Positions 6,346 to 13,380 of a stretch of 13,576 nt of DNA are shown piece after piece (the stretch's first letter is position 1; each line of letters opens with the position of its first letter). Origin of the DNA: DATLYF01 sp035575095 (GTDB lineage Bacteria > Pseudomonadota > Gammaproteobacteria > Competibacterales > Competibacteraceae); NCBI GenBank assembly GCA_035575095.1, contig DATLYF010000073.1:1-13576 (forward strand), given 5' to 3'. The notes beneath the pieces are model-generated. The model had not been told where the DNA came from. It did no database searches and saw nothing but the letters and a program-made list of their open reading frames with translations. Both the position numbers and the translations under genes were made by a program.

Positions 6346-9048
6346 TCAGGACACGAAGCGCAACTGCGAAGCCGGCGTGCGGGTATCCATGTTGCGGCCG
6401 CGGTTGAGGTGGTCGTCGATCTCCGCGCTACAGCCGATCATCCGCCCGTAGAGGAAGATGGTGAAGGCGGCGACTTCGAGATCATGCTCGGAGAATGTAC
6501 CGCTGCGATAGCGCGGCCACAGCATCTTCAGGAGCAAGGCACCGATCACTGCGTCGATATTGACGCAGAACACGTTGCGGGTGATGCCATGGATGAACAG
6601 CGCCCGGGCCAGCGCGTGGTAGTAATCGTGAAAGACGTTGTACTCGCCGCGGCTTTTGAACAACTCGGCGAGAAAGGCCTCGCGCGGATCGACATTGACC
6701 GGCTTGTCCTTGAACACCGGGTGGTTGAGGCCGGCAATAGCGCGGCGCTCGCCGCCGAGCTCCTTCAGCGCCGCCTTCTCGCGCCCGTATTCCACGGCGT
6801 AGCGCGTCGCCATCGCCCGCAGATCGAGGCCGTGGTTGCGGGCGGCGGGGTCGGTGAGCGGCGTGTCGCGGAACTGCTCGACCAGGAAGGTGATGCCCTC
6901 ATAGCCGGCGCCGCCGTGGGAATAGCCGGTGTGGGTGAGGAAGCCGACCATGGCCTTGTTGATCTGCACCCGTTCCGGGGCCTGCGGGCCATCGGCGGAG
7001 ACCGCCCCCTTGGCCCCTTGGGCGGAGATGCTCCCTGGGCCGTTGGAGATCAGGATCCCCACCAACACCTGGAAGGCGAACAGCCGCTCGGGATCGGCCT
7101 TCTCACCCATCAGGGTGAGGTAGGCGAGCTCGGTGACCGTCCAGCGCTCGAGCAGTTCCTCGGTCGGAACCCCGCAGAAGCGCTCGGCCTCGTGCTTTGC
7201 GCCCGCTACCGAGGCGCCGATCAGGGTGGCGTACAACCGGAAATGCCAGGGTAAATTCCGCGCCGTCACCCGGGAGATGCGCTTGCGCATCAGCGGCCCC
7301 CAGGCAATGGTGGTGGTGATGGCGGCAAGCACGGCATCGGCGCTGACCGGTCCTCCCAGCCCGCGCAGGAACGTGAGGAACAGCGATTTGGCGCCGCGCT
7401 TCTGCACCGCCCTGAGCATGGCCTCGGCCTTGGGATCGGGCCGCGCGGCGAGGAAGCAGGCGCGCTCGGCATCGCTGACGGCGATGCCGCCGAGGTCAAA
7501 GGACTCGTCGCGGGCGTCATTCAGCCCCGCATGGGCGAACAGCTCGATCAGGGTATCGGCCGCCCGGCAGGCGGCCTCGATCCGCTTGGGGCCGAGGATG
7601 CTGGCGGCGGCCGAGAGCACGGCGTTCGGCGCGTTGCCGGCCTCGCGCGCAGCGTCGGCGGCGGCGAGCATCGGCGTCCCGTAGAGGTTCACCTCGGCGC
7701 CGATGGCGACGTTGACCAGGGCGTTGTCGTTCGCGCCGTTGAACTCCCGCAGCAGGGCCTGACACAGGTTGGATTCCAGCGGCTCGCGCGCGGCCTCGAG
7801 GATGGAGACGCCATGGACGCGGGTAATCTGGGTCTTCGGGTCCATCTGCGAGGCCCCGGAGCAGTCCTTCATGGGCTGGCGCGGAAAGATCCGGCCGATC
7901 TGCCTGGAGAGCTCAGCGATCTGGGCGTTGTACGGGGGGATGGCCTCGACCACGGGCAGGTCGAGCTCCGCCGGCAAGGACAGCCCCTGGTTGTTGCCGA
8001 ACCAGGGCTTGAGAGCGAGGCTCCCCCGGGGGGCGAAATCCGGCGCGATGCCATTGAGCTCCATCACCTTGGTGAGGGCCAGCGGGATGTGAGCGATGTT
8101 GGTGACCACCGCCCCCTTCTCCGAGCAGACCGGATTGTCGGGCGTGAACGGGGCATTGACTCCGAATTGCTCCATGAACCAGCGTTCCTTGGCCTCGGCA
8201 TCATCGCCCGAGCCCGCCATGGCCCCGGCGTGGCCCACGGCGCGGGTGAGCTTGGCCTTCCAGCGCCCCACCACGCAGGCCACCACCGGCTTGGTGAATT
8301 CGAGCCCGTGCTCGTAGTAGCCACCGGGTTCGACATACATCACCGCCGCCCTGGAGCGCTCGTCGTTGGCCAGCGCGTAGGCGAACTCAGGGGCGGCAAA
8401 GTGGATGTAGACGTCCTTGCCGCTGGAGAGCAGCGTGGTCGTCCCCCAGCCGGCGGTGGCCAGGTACTGCGCGATGGTGGTGGTGAAGTTGCCGGAATTG
8501 GAATAGAGCGCAATCGATCCTTTGATGAGCGACTCACCCGGGTCGTCGCCGCCGAGCGCCCCGCCGATCCGCACCTGATGCCAGGCGTCCGCCACCCCCA
8601 GGCAGTTGGCTCCGAAGATGTCGATGCCGTGCTGCTGACCCATGGCCCGGATCTCGCGGGCATCGTGCACCGACACCTTCTCGGTGATCATGACGATCTT
8701 CTTGAGCTCCGGGTTGACCCGGATGAGCTCCGCTACCCCATCGCGTACGCCCGCCGGCGGCAGATAGACCACTCCGGTGTTGAAGCGGTGGCCCGCATCC
8801 AGGCCCTCGCGGACGTTATTGAACACCGGAATGTCGCCGGCCGGGGTCTTCAGGACTTGTCCGCCGCGCCCCGGCGAGGTGCCGAACACCACATTGCCGC
8901 CGGAGTAGGCGTGGCTCACCGGCGTGACGGCGCTGGACTCCCCGCCCAGGATATTGAGCACGCAGACGCGGTCCTCCCGCGTGGCCACCTCGGCCAGCGA
9001 GCGGATCCCCACGAAATACTTGAAATCACCAACACCCTTCTTGTACAT
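6346..9048 (-). CDS. aclB: ATP-citrate lyase-type large subunit: SCS-alpha-like ligase fused to two citrate-synthase-like domains
   Basis: This 900-residue protein is the predicted subunit that takes phosphate from AclA onto a histidine, forms citryl-CoA and cleaves it to acetyl-CoA and oxaloacetate. The succinyl-CoA-synthetase-alpha-like part (about 1-340) has a CoA-binding Rossmann fold, 'SNSGNFTTTIAQYL' (184-197) and the phosphohistidine His273 in GHAGA, preceded by TKPVVACVVG. The C-terminal citrate-synthase-like domain (about 635-900) carries His711 (SHGGAG), His776 (GLNHPVF) and Asp832 (VNIDAV). Between them, about 400-630, lies a second, degenerate copy with Asp571 (VSADAV) but no matching histidines. 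Canonical AclB is about 610 residues, so about 290 are extra. The start ATG 9046-9048 has GGAGAG 5 bases upstream; an in-frame GTG at 9063 lacks one. The stop of aclA is 30 bases upstream, so the two form an operon. The substrate could be a citrate analogue. Confidence 0.82.
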   Translation of the reverse strand: MYKKGVGDFKYFVGIRSLAEVATREDRVCVLNILGGESSAVTPVSHAYSGGNVVFGTSPGRGGQVLKTPAGDIPVFNNVREGLDAGHRFNTGVVYLPPAGVRDGVAELIRVNPELKKIVMITEKVSVHDAREIRAMGQQHGIDIFGANCLGVADAWHQVRIGGALGGDDPGESLIKGSIALYSNSGNFTTTIAQYLATAGWGTTTLLSSGKDVYIHFAAPEFAYALANDERSRAAVMYVEPGGYYEHGLEFTKPVVACVVGRWKAKLTRAVGHAGAMAGSGDDAEAKERWFMEQFGVNAPFTPDNPVCSEKGAVVTNIAHIPLALTKVMELNGIAPDFAPRGSLALKPWFGNNQGLSLPAELDLPVVEAIPPYNAQIAELSRQIGRIFPRQPMKDCSGASQMDPKTQITRVHGVSILEAAREPLESNLCQALLREFNGANDNALVNVAIGAEVNLYGTPMLAAADAAREAGNAPNAVLSAAASILGPKRIEAACRAADTLIELFAHAGLNDARDESFDLGGIAVSDAERACFLAARPDPKAEAMLRAVQKRGAKSLFLTFLRGLGGPVSADAVLAAITTTIAWGPLMRKRISRVTARNLPWHFRLYATLIGASVAGAKHEAERFCGVPTEELLERWTVTELAYLTLMGEKADPERLFAFQVLVGILISNGPGSISAQGAKGAVSADGPQAPERVQINKAMVGFLTHTGYSHGGAGYEGITFLVEQFRDTPLTDPAARNHGLDLRAMATRYAVEYGREKAALKELGGERRAIAGLNHPVFKDKPVNVDPREAFLAELFKSRGEYNVFHDYYHALARALFIHGITRNVFCVNIDAVIGALLLKMLWPRYRSGTFSEHDLEVAAFTIFLYGRMIGCSAEIDDHLNRGRNMDTRTPASQLRFVS

Positions 9049-9078
9049 CGAATCTCTCCGCACTCATTCGCAATCGCT

Positions 9079-10353
9079 TCAGGCGGCCAGCCGCAGCAGA
9101 CGGGCCACTTGCTCGCGGCCACCGGACTTCATCCAGCGGTCGGCAGCCTGGGCGTAGTTCACCACCTCGCTCATGGCCGAATCGAAGCCGAAGAAGCGAT
9201 AGGGCAATCCCAGGGCCTCCAGGGTGTCCTTGAGCACCCCCATGCCGCGGATCAGATTCGGGCCGCCGCGCCCGACCACCACGTACAGGGGCGTCGGCCC
9301 GCGCTCGCCGAAGTACTCGCGCAGGGCATCGGCCATGGCGCGGAAGGTGACCTCGATGTCGGTGTTGTTGGACTTGCCGCCGATGATGAACAGCACGTTC
9401 GATTGCGCCAGCCAGTGCTTGAAGCAGATGCGGGCGACATCGCGCATTTTCTCGTAGGGCGGATTGCCGCCGAAATCCGAAGAGATGATGGCGTCATCGC
9501 CGAGGATCTGGGTCACCAGGGAGTTGGCGCCGCCGCCAAAGGTGGGGGCGAGGATGGTGCCCGCGGGGTTGATCACGTAGACGTCGCTCTGCCCCTGATA
9601 GGTGCGCAGCTGGTTGATCTCCTGCTCGAAGTCCGAGTAGTCGGCCGCGAACAGGTGGGCCGGCAGGTTGAGGCGCTCCCAGCGCGGATCATCGCGGTCG
9701 AAGCCGCACTTGAAGTCGCAGGCGACGGGAACGAGTCGCCCGCCCTTGCCCGGGCTCATGCGGATGGGGTTGAGCTCCAGGGTGGTCATGCCGTAGTGGT
9801 GGAACAGCTCCCAGAGCTTGGGCAGGTTTTGCACCAGCGGTGAGATGATCTCTTGGGGCGCGCCGAGGTCGGAGAGCGCATTGGCGATGACGAAGGCCTT
9901 GAGGCCCGTGAGCGCCTCGAAGGGGATCTCGGCCACATGCTTCTTGTCGAGCTCCTCGATGTCCATGCCGCCCCTGTGGGTGAGCGTGATGGTAGGCGCT
10001 CGGAAGCGGGTGGAATCGGTGATCGCGAAATACACCTCGTGCTCGGCCGGCACCGCCCCCTCGAAGGTCACCCCCTGGGCCTTGGCCACCACCTGGCCTA
10101 TCCGGTGCTCGGCGAAGTACAGCCGCTCCTTTTCGGCCAGCGCGGTCTTGAGGTCGTGGGCCCGCCCGATCAGGCCAGATTTGCCCTTCTTGCCCACCCC
10201 GCCCTTGAAGATGGGTTTGATGAACACCGAGCCGCAGCGCTCGATCAGATCCTTGATCTCGTCTTCGTTGGCCTCGGGTCCCAGCACCTCGGCGGTGGGG
10301 AAATCCACGTAGCGCAGCAGTTTTGCTCCGTGCAGCATGCCGGTGAGTTGCAT
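9079..10353 (-). CDS. aclA: ATP-citrate lyase-type small subunit: ATP-grasp plus citrate-binding domain
   Basis: This 424-residue protein corresponds to the N-terminal part of human ATP-citrate lyase, a relative of succinyl-CoA synthetase beta. It binds ATP and citrate and phosphorylates the histidine of AclB. Seen: an ATP-grasp part (about 1-235) with 'FIKPIFKGGVGKKGKSGLIG' (44-63), the EGA/AEHEVYFAI strand (98-111), and metal-binding Glu193/Asn195 in LELNP and Asp213 in ACDFKCG. A citrate-binding domain (about 245-424) has FGGGAN (272-277), 'IIGGKSNNTDIEVTF' (Asn329, Thr331) and Arg362 in RGGPN. By alignment from memory these match citrate ligands of human ACLY (Asn346, Thr348, Arg379). The domain order and spacing argue for citrate rather than succinate. 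The start ATG 10351-10353 follows a purine-rich GAGGAGAGAGGAGAG. It is first in the operon with aclB, and divergent from lysR across a 478-bp control region. Confidence 0.87.
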   Translation of the reverse strand: MQLTGMLHGAKLLRYVDFPTAEVLGPEANEDEIKDLIERCGSVFIKPIFKGGVGKKGKSGLIGRAHDLKTALAEKERLYFAEHRIGQVVAKAQGVTFEGAVPAEHEVYFAITDSTRFRAPTITLTHRGGMDIEELDKKHVAEIPFEALTGLKAFVIANALSDLGAPQEIISPLVQNLPKLWELFHHYGMTTLELNPIRMSPGKGGRLVPVACDFKCGFDRDDPRWERLNLPAHLFAADYSDFEQEINQLRTYQGQSDVYVINPAGTILAPTFGGGANSLVTQILGDDAIISSDFGGNPPYEKMRDVARICFKHWLAQSNVLFIIGGKSNNTDIEVTFRAMADALREYFGERGPTPLYVVVGRGGPNLIRGMGVLKDTLEALGLPYRFFGFDSAMSEVVNYAQAADRWMKSGGREQVARLLRLAA

Positions 10354-10436
10354 CTCTCCTCTCTCCTCTGTGTCGTGACGGCTGGGGGGACAGACTCAGA
10401 GAGCCGAAACCGCACGCGATCCGACCCCGTACCATG

Positions 10437-10465
10437 ATTGTGCTGTCCAAAGCTTTCACTGTCCT
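10437..10465 (-). promoter_or_regulatory. Weak candidate promoter of aclAB
   Basis: On the minus strand AGGACA (10460-10465) and CACAAT (10437-10442) are separated by 17 bases. Each matches the sigma-70 consensus at 4 of 6 positions, and the pair is about 84 bases upstream of the aclA start. A poor match is what one would expect of a LysR-activated promoter, but chance is a real alternative. Confidence 0.25.
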
Positions 10466-10618
10466 TTCGCAACCCACTGATTTCACGGGCCGATGCGGAC
10501 AGAGAAAGCCAGCGACAGGCCGATTCCGGGCAAGATCGACCGGCACCTGCAGCAATAATCACGCCTATTGATTACCCATCAGCAGGTTGACACGCCCATT
10601 TATATGATGCAAATGCAA

Positions 10619-10644
10619 GTATTTAGTTTATTATTTCTAAATAC
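10619..10644. promoter_or_regulatory. AT-rich dyad, candidate LysR-type operator
   Basis: The arms GTATTTAG (10619-10626) and CTAAATAC (10637-10644) are a perfect 8-bp inverted repeat with a 10-base AT-only centre. The symmetry continues imperfectly outward with TGC (10614-10616) and GCA (10645-10647), then TATA-type flanks. The element lies in the AT-rich core of the divergent lysR/aclAB region and is the most symmetric sequence there. Binding by the adjacent LysR protein is inferred from position only. Confidence 0.4.
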
Positions 10645-10770
10645 GCATATAACCAATCCTCCTTCGTCCGCCCCGCCTGCAGCGGCAGCGCGGAAGAGGC
10701 CGCAGTGCATGGCGGGCAGGCAGGATCGCAGGCAATACCGACGACTCGTGGCGCAGGCCCGGCATCTGCA

Positions 10771-10798
10771 TTGACAGAGGCTCACTCCACCCTAGAAT
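10771..10798 (+). promoter_or_regulatory. Sigma-70-type promoter of lysR
   Basis: TTGACA (10771-10776, a perfect -35) and TAGAAT (10793-10798, 5 of 6 matches to the -10) are separated by 16 bases. They lie 33 bases upstream of the lysR start, giving a predicted start of transcription near 10805 and a short leader. Just after it, a 10-bp direct repeat (ATCGATTTG at 10805 and ATTGATTAG at 10815) could be an autoregulatory site, though that is weak. Confidence 0.6.
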
Positions 10799-10831
10799 GC
10801 AATTATCGATTTGAATTGATTAGGGAAAAGC

Positions 10832-11740
10832 ATGAATTACGAACTGCAGGATCTTCGCGCCTTCGTGAAGATCGCCGAGTTGGGCAGTTTCCACGAGGCG
10901 GCCCGCATCCTCCACCTGTCCCAGCCGGCGCTGACCCGGCGCATGCAAAAACTCGAGGACAGCCTGGGCATTCAGTTGCTGGACCGCACCACCCGCCGCG
11001 TCAGCCTGACCGCCGTGGGACGGGACTTCCTGCCCAAGGCCCGGCGCCTGCTGGATGACTTCGAGACCTCGATATTCGGCATCCGCGAACTGGCCGAGCG
11101 GCAATCCGGTCAGGTCACGCTTGCCTGCATCCCGACGGCGGCGTTCTACTTCCTGCCGGCCGTGATCAAGGAGTACAACCGCGAGTATCCGCGCATCCGC
11201 ATCCGCATCCTCGATCTCAGTGCCAACGACGGCCTGGAGAGCGTGCTGCGCGGGGAGGCGGATTTCGGTATCAACATGATGAGCGGGCAGCACCCGGAGA
11301 TCGACTTCATCCCGCTGATCGACGACCCGTTCGTATTGGCCTGTCGCCGCGACCACGAATTGGCGCAGCGCGAACTGGTCCAGTGGCAGGACCTGCAGCC
11401 CTACCGCCTGATCGGCGTGGGCCGCATGAGCGGCAACCGCATCCTGCTGGATCATGGCCTCGCCGGACTCGACTGGCGGCCGCGCTGGTTCTATGAGGTC
11501 CAGCACCTGTCGACCTCGCTGGGCCTGGTAGAGGCGGGACTGGGCGTGTCGGTGCTGCCGCGCCTGGCCATGCCCGGCGATGACCACCCGATTCTAGTGA
11601 GCCGCCCGCTGGGTGAGCCGGTGATCACCCGCATCATTGGCCTGGTGCGCCGCCACGGTGCCACGCTGTCCCCAGCGGCGGACAAGTTCGTGACCATGCT
11701 CCTGCGGCAGTGGCCGCACCCCTCCGAGCACCGGGACTGA
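10832..11740 (+). CDS. LysR-type transcriptional regulator, candidate regulator of citrate uptake and cleavage
   Basis: This protein has 302 residues, the usual LysR-family length. Seen: an N-terminal winged helix-turn-helix (about 5-62), 'LRAFVKIAELGSFHEAARILHLSQPALTRRMQKLEDSLG', followed by the typical 'QLLDRTTRRVSLTAVGRDFL'. Then comes a linker helix and a periplasmic-binding-protein-like effector domain (about 90-300) opening with 'GQVTLACIPTAAFYFLPAVI' and containing LRGEADFGI and 'LGLVEAGLGVSVLPRLAMP'. The start at 10832 is preceded by AGGGA and by a strong promoter. It is divergent from aclAB and convergent with tctBA, so it sits between uptake and catabolic genes. Control of one or both operons in response to a tricarboxylate such as citrate is inferred. 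The effector is unknown. Confidence 0.93.
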   Translation: MNYELQDLRAFVKIAELGSFHEAARILHLSQPALTRRMQKLEDSLGIQLLDRTTRRVSLTAVGRDFLPKARRLLDDFETSIFGIRELAERQSGQVTLACIPTAAFYFLPAVIKEYNREYPRIRIRILDLSANDGLESVLRGEADFGINMMSGQHPEIDFIPLIDDPFVLACRRDHELAQRELVQWQDLQPYRLIGVGRMSGNRILLDHGLAGLDWRPRWFYEVQHLSTSLGLVEAGLGVSVLPRLAMPGDDHPILVSRPLGEPVITRIIGLVRRHGATLSPAADKFVTMLLRQWPHPSEHRD

Positions 11741-11805
11741 TCACCTCCTCCCACCGCCGACGCCCTCCTGCACTGCAAACTTACGCATAGGGTTTCCGGC
11801 CAGGT

Positions 11806-11835
11806 GCCGATGGGGCGCCTTGCGCCCGCATCGGC
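11806..11835. terminator. Strong hairpin between convergent lysR and tctA
   Basis: The arms GCCGATGGGGCGC (11806-11818) and GCGCCCGCATCGGC (11822-11835) pair over 13 bp with a single bulged base and a 3-base loop. It lies 65 bases after the lysR stop and 24 bases after the tctA stop. There is no T-run on either side, so it may act as a bidirectional 3'-end hairpin or transcript stabiliser rather than a classical intrinsic terminator. Confidence 0.5.
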
Positions 11836-11859
11836 TAGCGGGTCGCCCGGTGCTGAGCC

Positions 11860-13371
11860 TCAGACCTCGTGGAACTCCTCGAACACCTGCTCGCGACGCC
11901 TGGAGAGCGCCGGGGCGAGCATCAGCACCAGCAGCCCCACGGCCACCAGCAGCAGCACCAGCGACAGCGGCCGGGTGACGAACACGGTCGGATCGCCCTT
12001 GGCCAGCGTCATCGCCCGACGCAGGTTCTCCTCCATCATCGGCCCCAACACGAAACCCAGTAGCAGCGGGGCCGGCTCGCATTCCAGCTTGATGAAGAGG
12101 TACCCGAGCATGCCGAACAGCGCCATCAGCAGCACGTGGAACTCGGAGTTGTTGACGCTGTATACGCCGATCGAGCAGAGCACGACGATCGCCGGGTAGA
12201 GCAGCCTGTACTTGACGGTCAGCAGCTTGATCCAGACGCCGATGAGCGGCAGGTTGAGGATCACCAGCAGCAGATTGCCTATCCACATGCTGGCGATCAG
12301 GCCCCAGAACAGCGACGGGTTGCCGGTCATGACCTGTGGCCCGGGCTGGATGTTGTGGATGGTCAGCGCTCCGATCATCAGCGCCATAACCCCGTTGGAC
12401 GGCAGTCCCAGGGTCAGCATGGGAATGAACGAGGTCTGGGCGCCGGCGTTGTTGGCCGCTTCCGGCCCAGCCACGCCCTCGATGGCGCCCTTGCCGAAAC
12501 GCTGAGGCTGCTTCGAGAGCTTTTTCTCTAGCATGTAGGAGGAGAACGAGCCCAGCACGGCGCCGCCACCGGGCAGGATGCCCAGGATCGAGCCTAGGAA
12601 AGTGCCGCGTACCGCAGCCGGCGCCGCCCGCCGGAAGTCCTCCCGGGAGAGCTTCCACATCCCCAGCCTGCCCTGCACCTTGCGTTCCTCTTCGGGGCCG
12701 GCCACATTGGAGATGACCTCGGCGATGCCGAACAACCCCATGGCCACCACCACGAAGTCGATACCGTCGGCGAGTTCCGTCAAGCCAAAGGTATAGCGGG
12801 TATCGCCGCTGGTGACATCGGTGCCCACCAGGCCCAGCAGCAGGCCGACCAGGATCATGGCGATGGCCTTTATTACCGAGCCGTGTGCCAGCACCACCGC
12901 GGCGATCAGGCCCAGCACCATCAGCGAGAAGTACTCGGCGGGCCCGAACTTGAGGGCTATCTCCGACAGCGGCGGTGCGAAGGCGGCGATCAGCAGGGTA
13001 CCCACCGTGCCGGCAAAGAACGACCCCAGCGCGGCCACCATCAACGCCTCGCCAGCCTTGCCCTGACGCGCCATCTGGTAACCGTCCAGGGCGGTCACGA
13101 CGGCGCTAGTTTCGCCCGGCAGGTTGACCAGGATTGCCGTGGTGGAGCCGCCGTACTGGGCCCCGTAATAAATGCCGGCGAGCATGATCAGCGCCGTGGT
13201 CGGCTCCAGGCCGAAGGTGATCGGCAGCAGCATGGCGATGGTCGCCAGCGGCCCCAGCCCCGGCAGTACGCCGACCAGCGTGCCGACGATGGTGCCAAGC
13301 AGACAGTAGAGAATGTTCTGGATCGTCAGCGCGACCGAGAAGCCCAGGGCCAGATTGTTGATGAGGTCCAT
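11860..13371 (-). CDS. tctA: Tripartite tricarboxylate transporter, large membrane subunit TctA
   Basis: This 503-residue inner-membrane protein has about a dozen hydrophobic segments. It is the large permease subunit of the TTT family, which imports citrate or other carboxylates with TctB and a periplasmic binder (TctC), driven by an ion gradient. Seen: the N-terminal 'VGVLPGLGPLATIAMLLP' (33-50), 'AGIYYGAQYGGSTTAILVNLPGE' (65-87) with 'ALDGYQMARQGKAGEAL' (94-110). A second set in the other half includes ILPGGGA (265-271), 'KGAIEGVAGPEAANNAG' (294-310) and 'LGLPSNGVMALMIGALTIHN' (321-340), reflecting the family's internal duplication. Length is normal for the family. The start ATG 13369-13371 has GGAGGGG just upstream, and the tctB stop is 9 bases away, so the two are co-transcribed. 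Substrate is not set by sequence alone; adjacency to aclAB points to citrate. Confidence 0.95.
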   Translation of the reverse strand: MDLINNLALGFSVALTIQNILYCLLGTIVGTLVGVLPGLGPLATIAMLLPITFGLEPTTALIMLAGIYYGAQYGGSTTAILVNLPGETSAVVTALDGYQMARQGKAGEALMVAALGSFFAGTVGTLLIAAFAPPLSEIALKFGPAEYFSLMVLGLIAAVVLAHGSVIKAIAMILVGLLLGLVGTDVTSGDTRYTFGLTELADGIDFVVVAMGLFGIAEVISNVAGPEEERKVQGRLGMWKLSREDFRRAAPAAVRGTFLGSILGILPGGGAVLGSFSSYMLEKKLSKQPQRFGKGAIEGVAGPEAANNAGAQTSFIPMLTLGLPSNGVMALMIGALTIHNIQPGPQVMTGNPSLFWGLIASMWIGNLLLVILNLPLIGVWIKLLTVKYRLLYPAIVVLCSIGVYSVNNSEFHVLLMALFGMLGYLFIKLECEPAPLLLGFVLGPMMEENLRRAMTLAKGDPTVFVTRPLSLVLLLVAVGLLVLMLAPALSRRREQVFEEFHEV

Positions 13372-13380
13372 GTCCCCTCC

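Larger units (their letters stand above)
10354..10831. promoter_or_regulatory. Divergent lysR / aclAB control region
   Basis: These 478 bases without a convincing gene separate the divergent aclAB operon and lysR. This is the usual arrangement for a LysR regulator and its target. GC content falls sharply around 10595-10660, where an 8-bp dyad lies. A good sigma-70-type promoter for lysR is at 10771-10798, and a weaker candidate for aclA at 10437-10465 on the minus strand. A TTGACA at 10587-10592 has no suitably spaced -10 and is not called. The 68-codon frame at 10568-10774 overlaps these elements and is not considered a gene. Confidence 0.6.

Noticed and set aside
7531..9843. Very long plus-strand open frame (770 codons) opposite aclB and aclA
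   Set aside because: It is antisense to two genes with clear family motifs. Its translation is rich in His, Gly, Val and Asp with no recognisable domain, as expected when the opposite frame of GC-rich genes lacks stops.
6346..10353. Succinyl-CoA synthetase or malate-CoA ligase (SucCD/MtkAB)
   Set aside because: The ligase halves are related, but SucD and MtkB are about 300 residues and have no citrate-synthase-like extension, and the AclA C-terminal domain carries the citrate-binding residues.
10390..10440. Sigma-54 promoter for aclAB (TGGTACG on the minus strand)
   Set aside because: There is no GC at the correct -12 spacing, and the regulator is LysR-type rather than a sigma-54 activator.
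10568..10774. Short open frame of 68 codons between aclA and lysR
   Set aside because: It has no ribosome binding site, an Ala/Pro/Arg-rich tail typical of translated GC-rich non-coding DNA, and it overlaps the dyad and the lysR -35 box.
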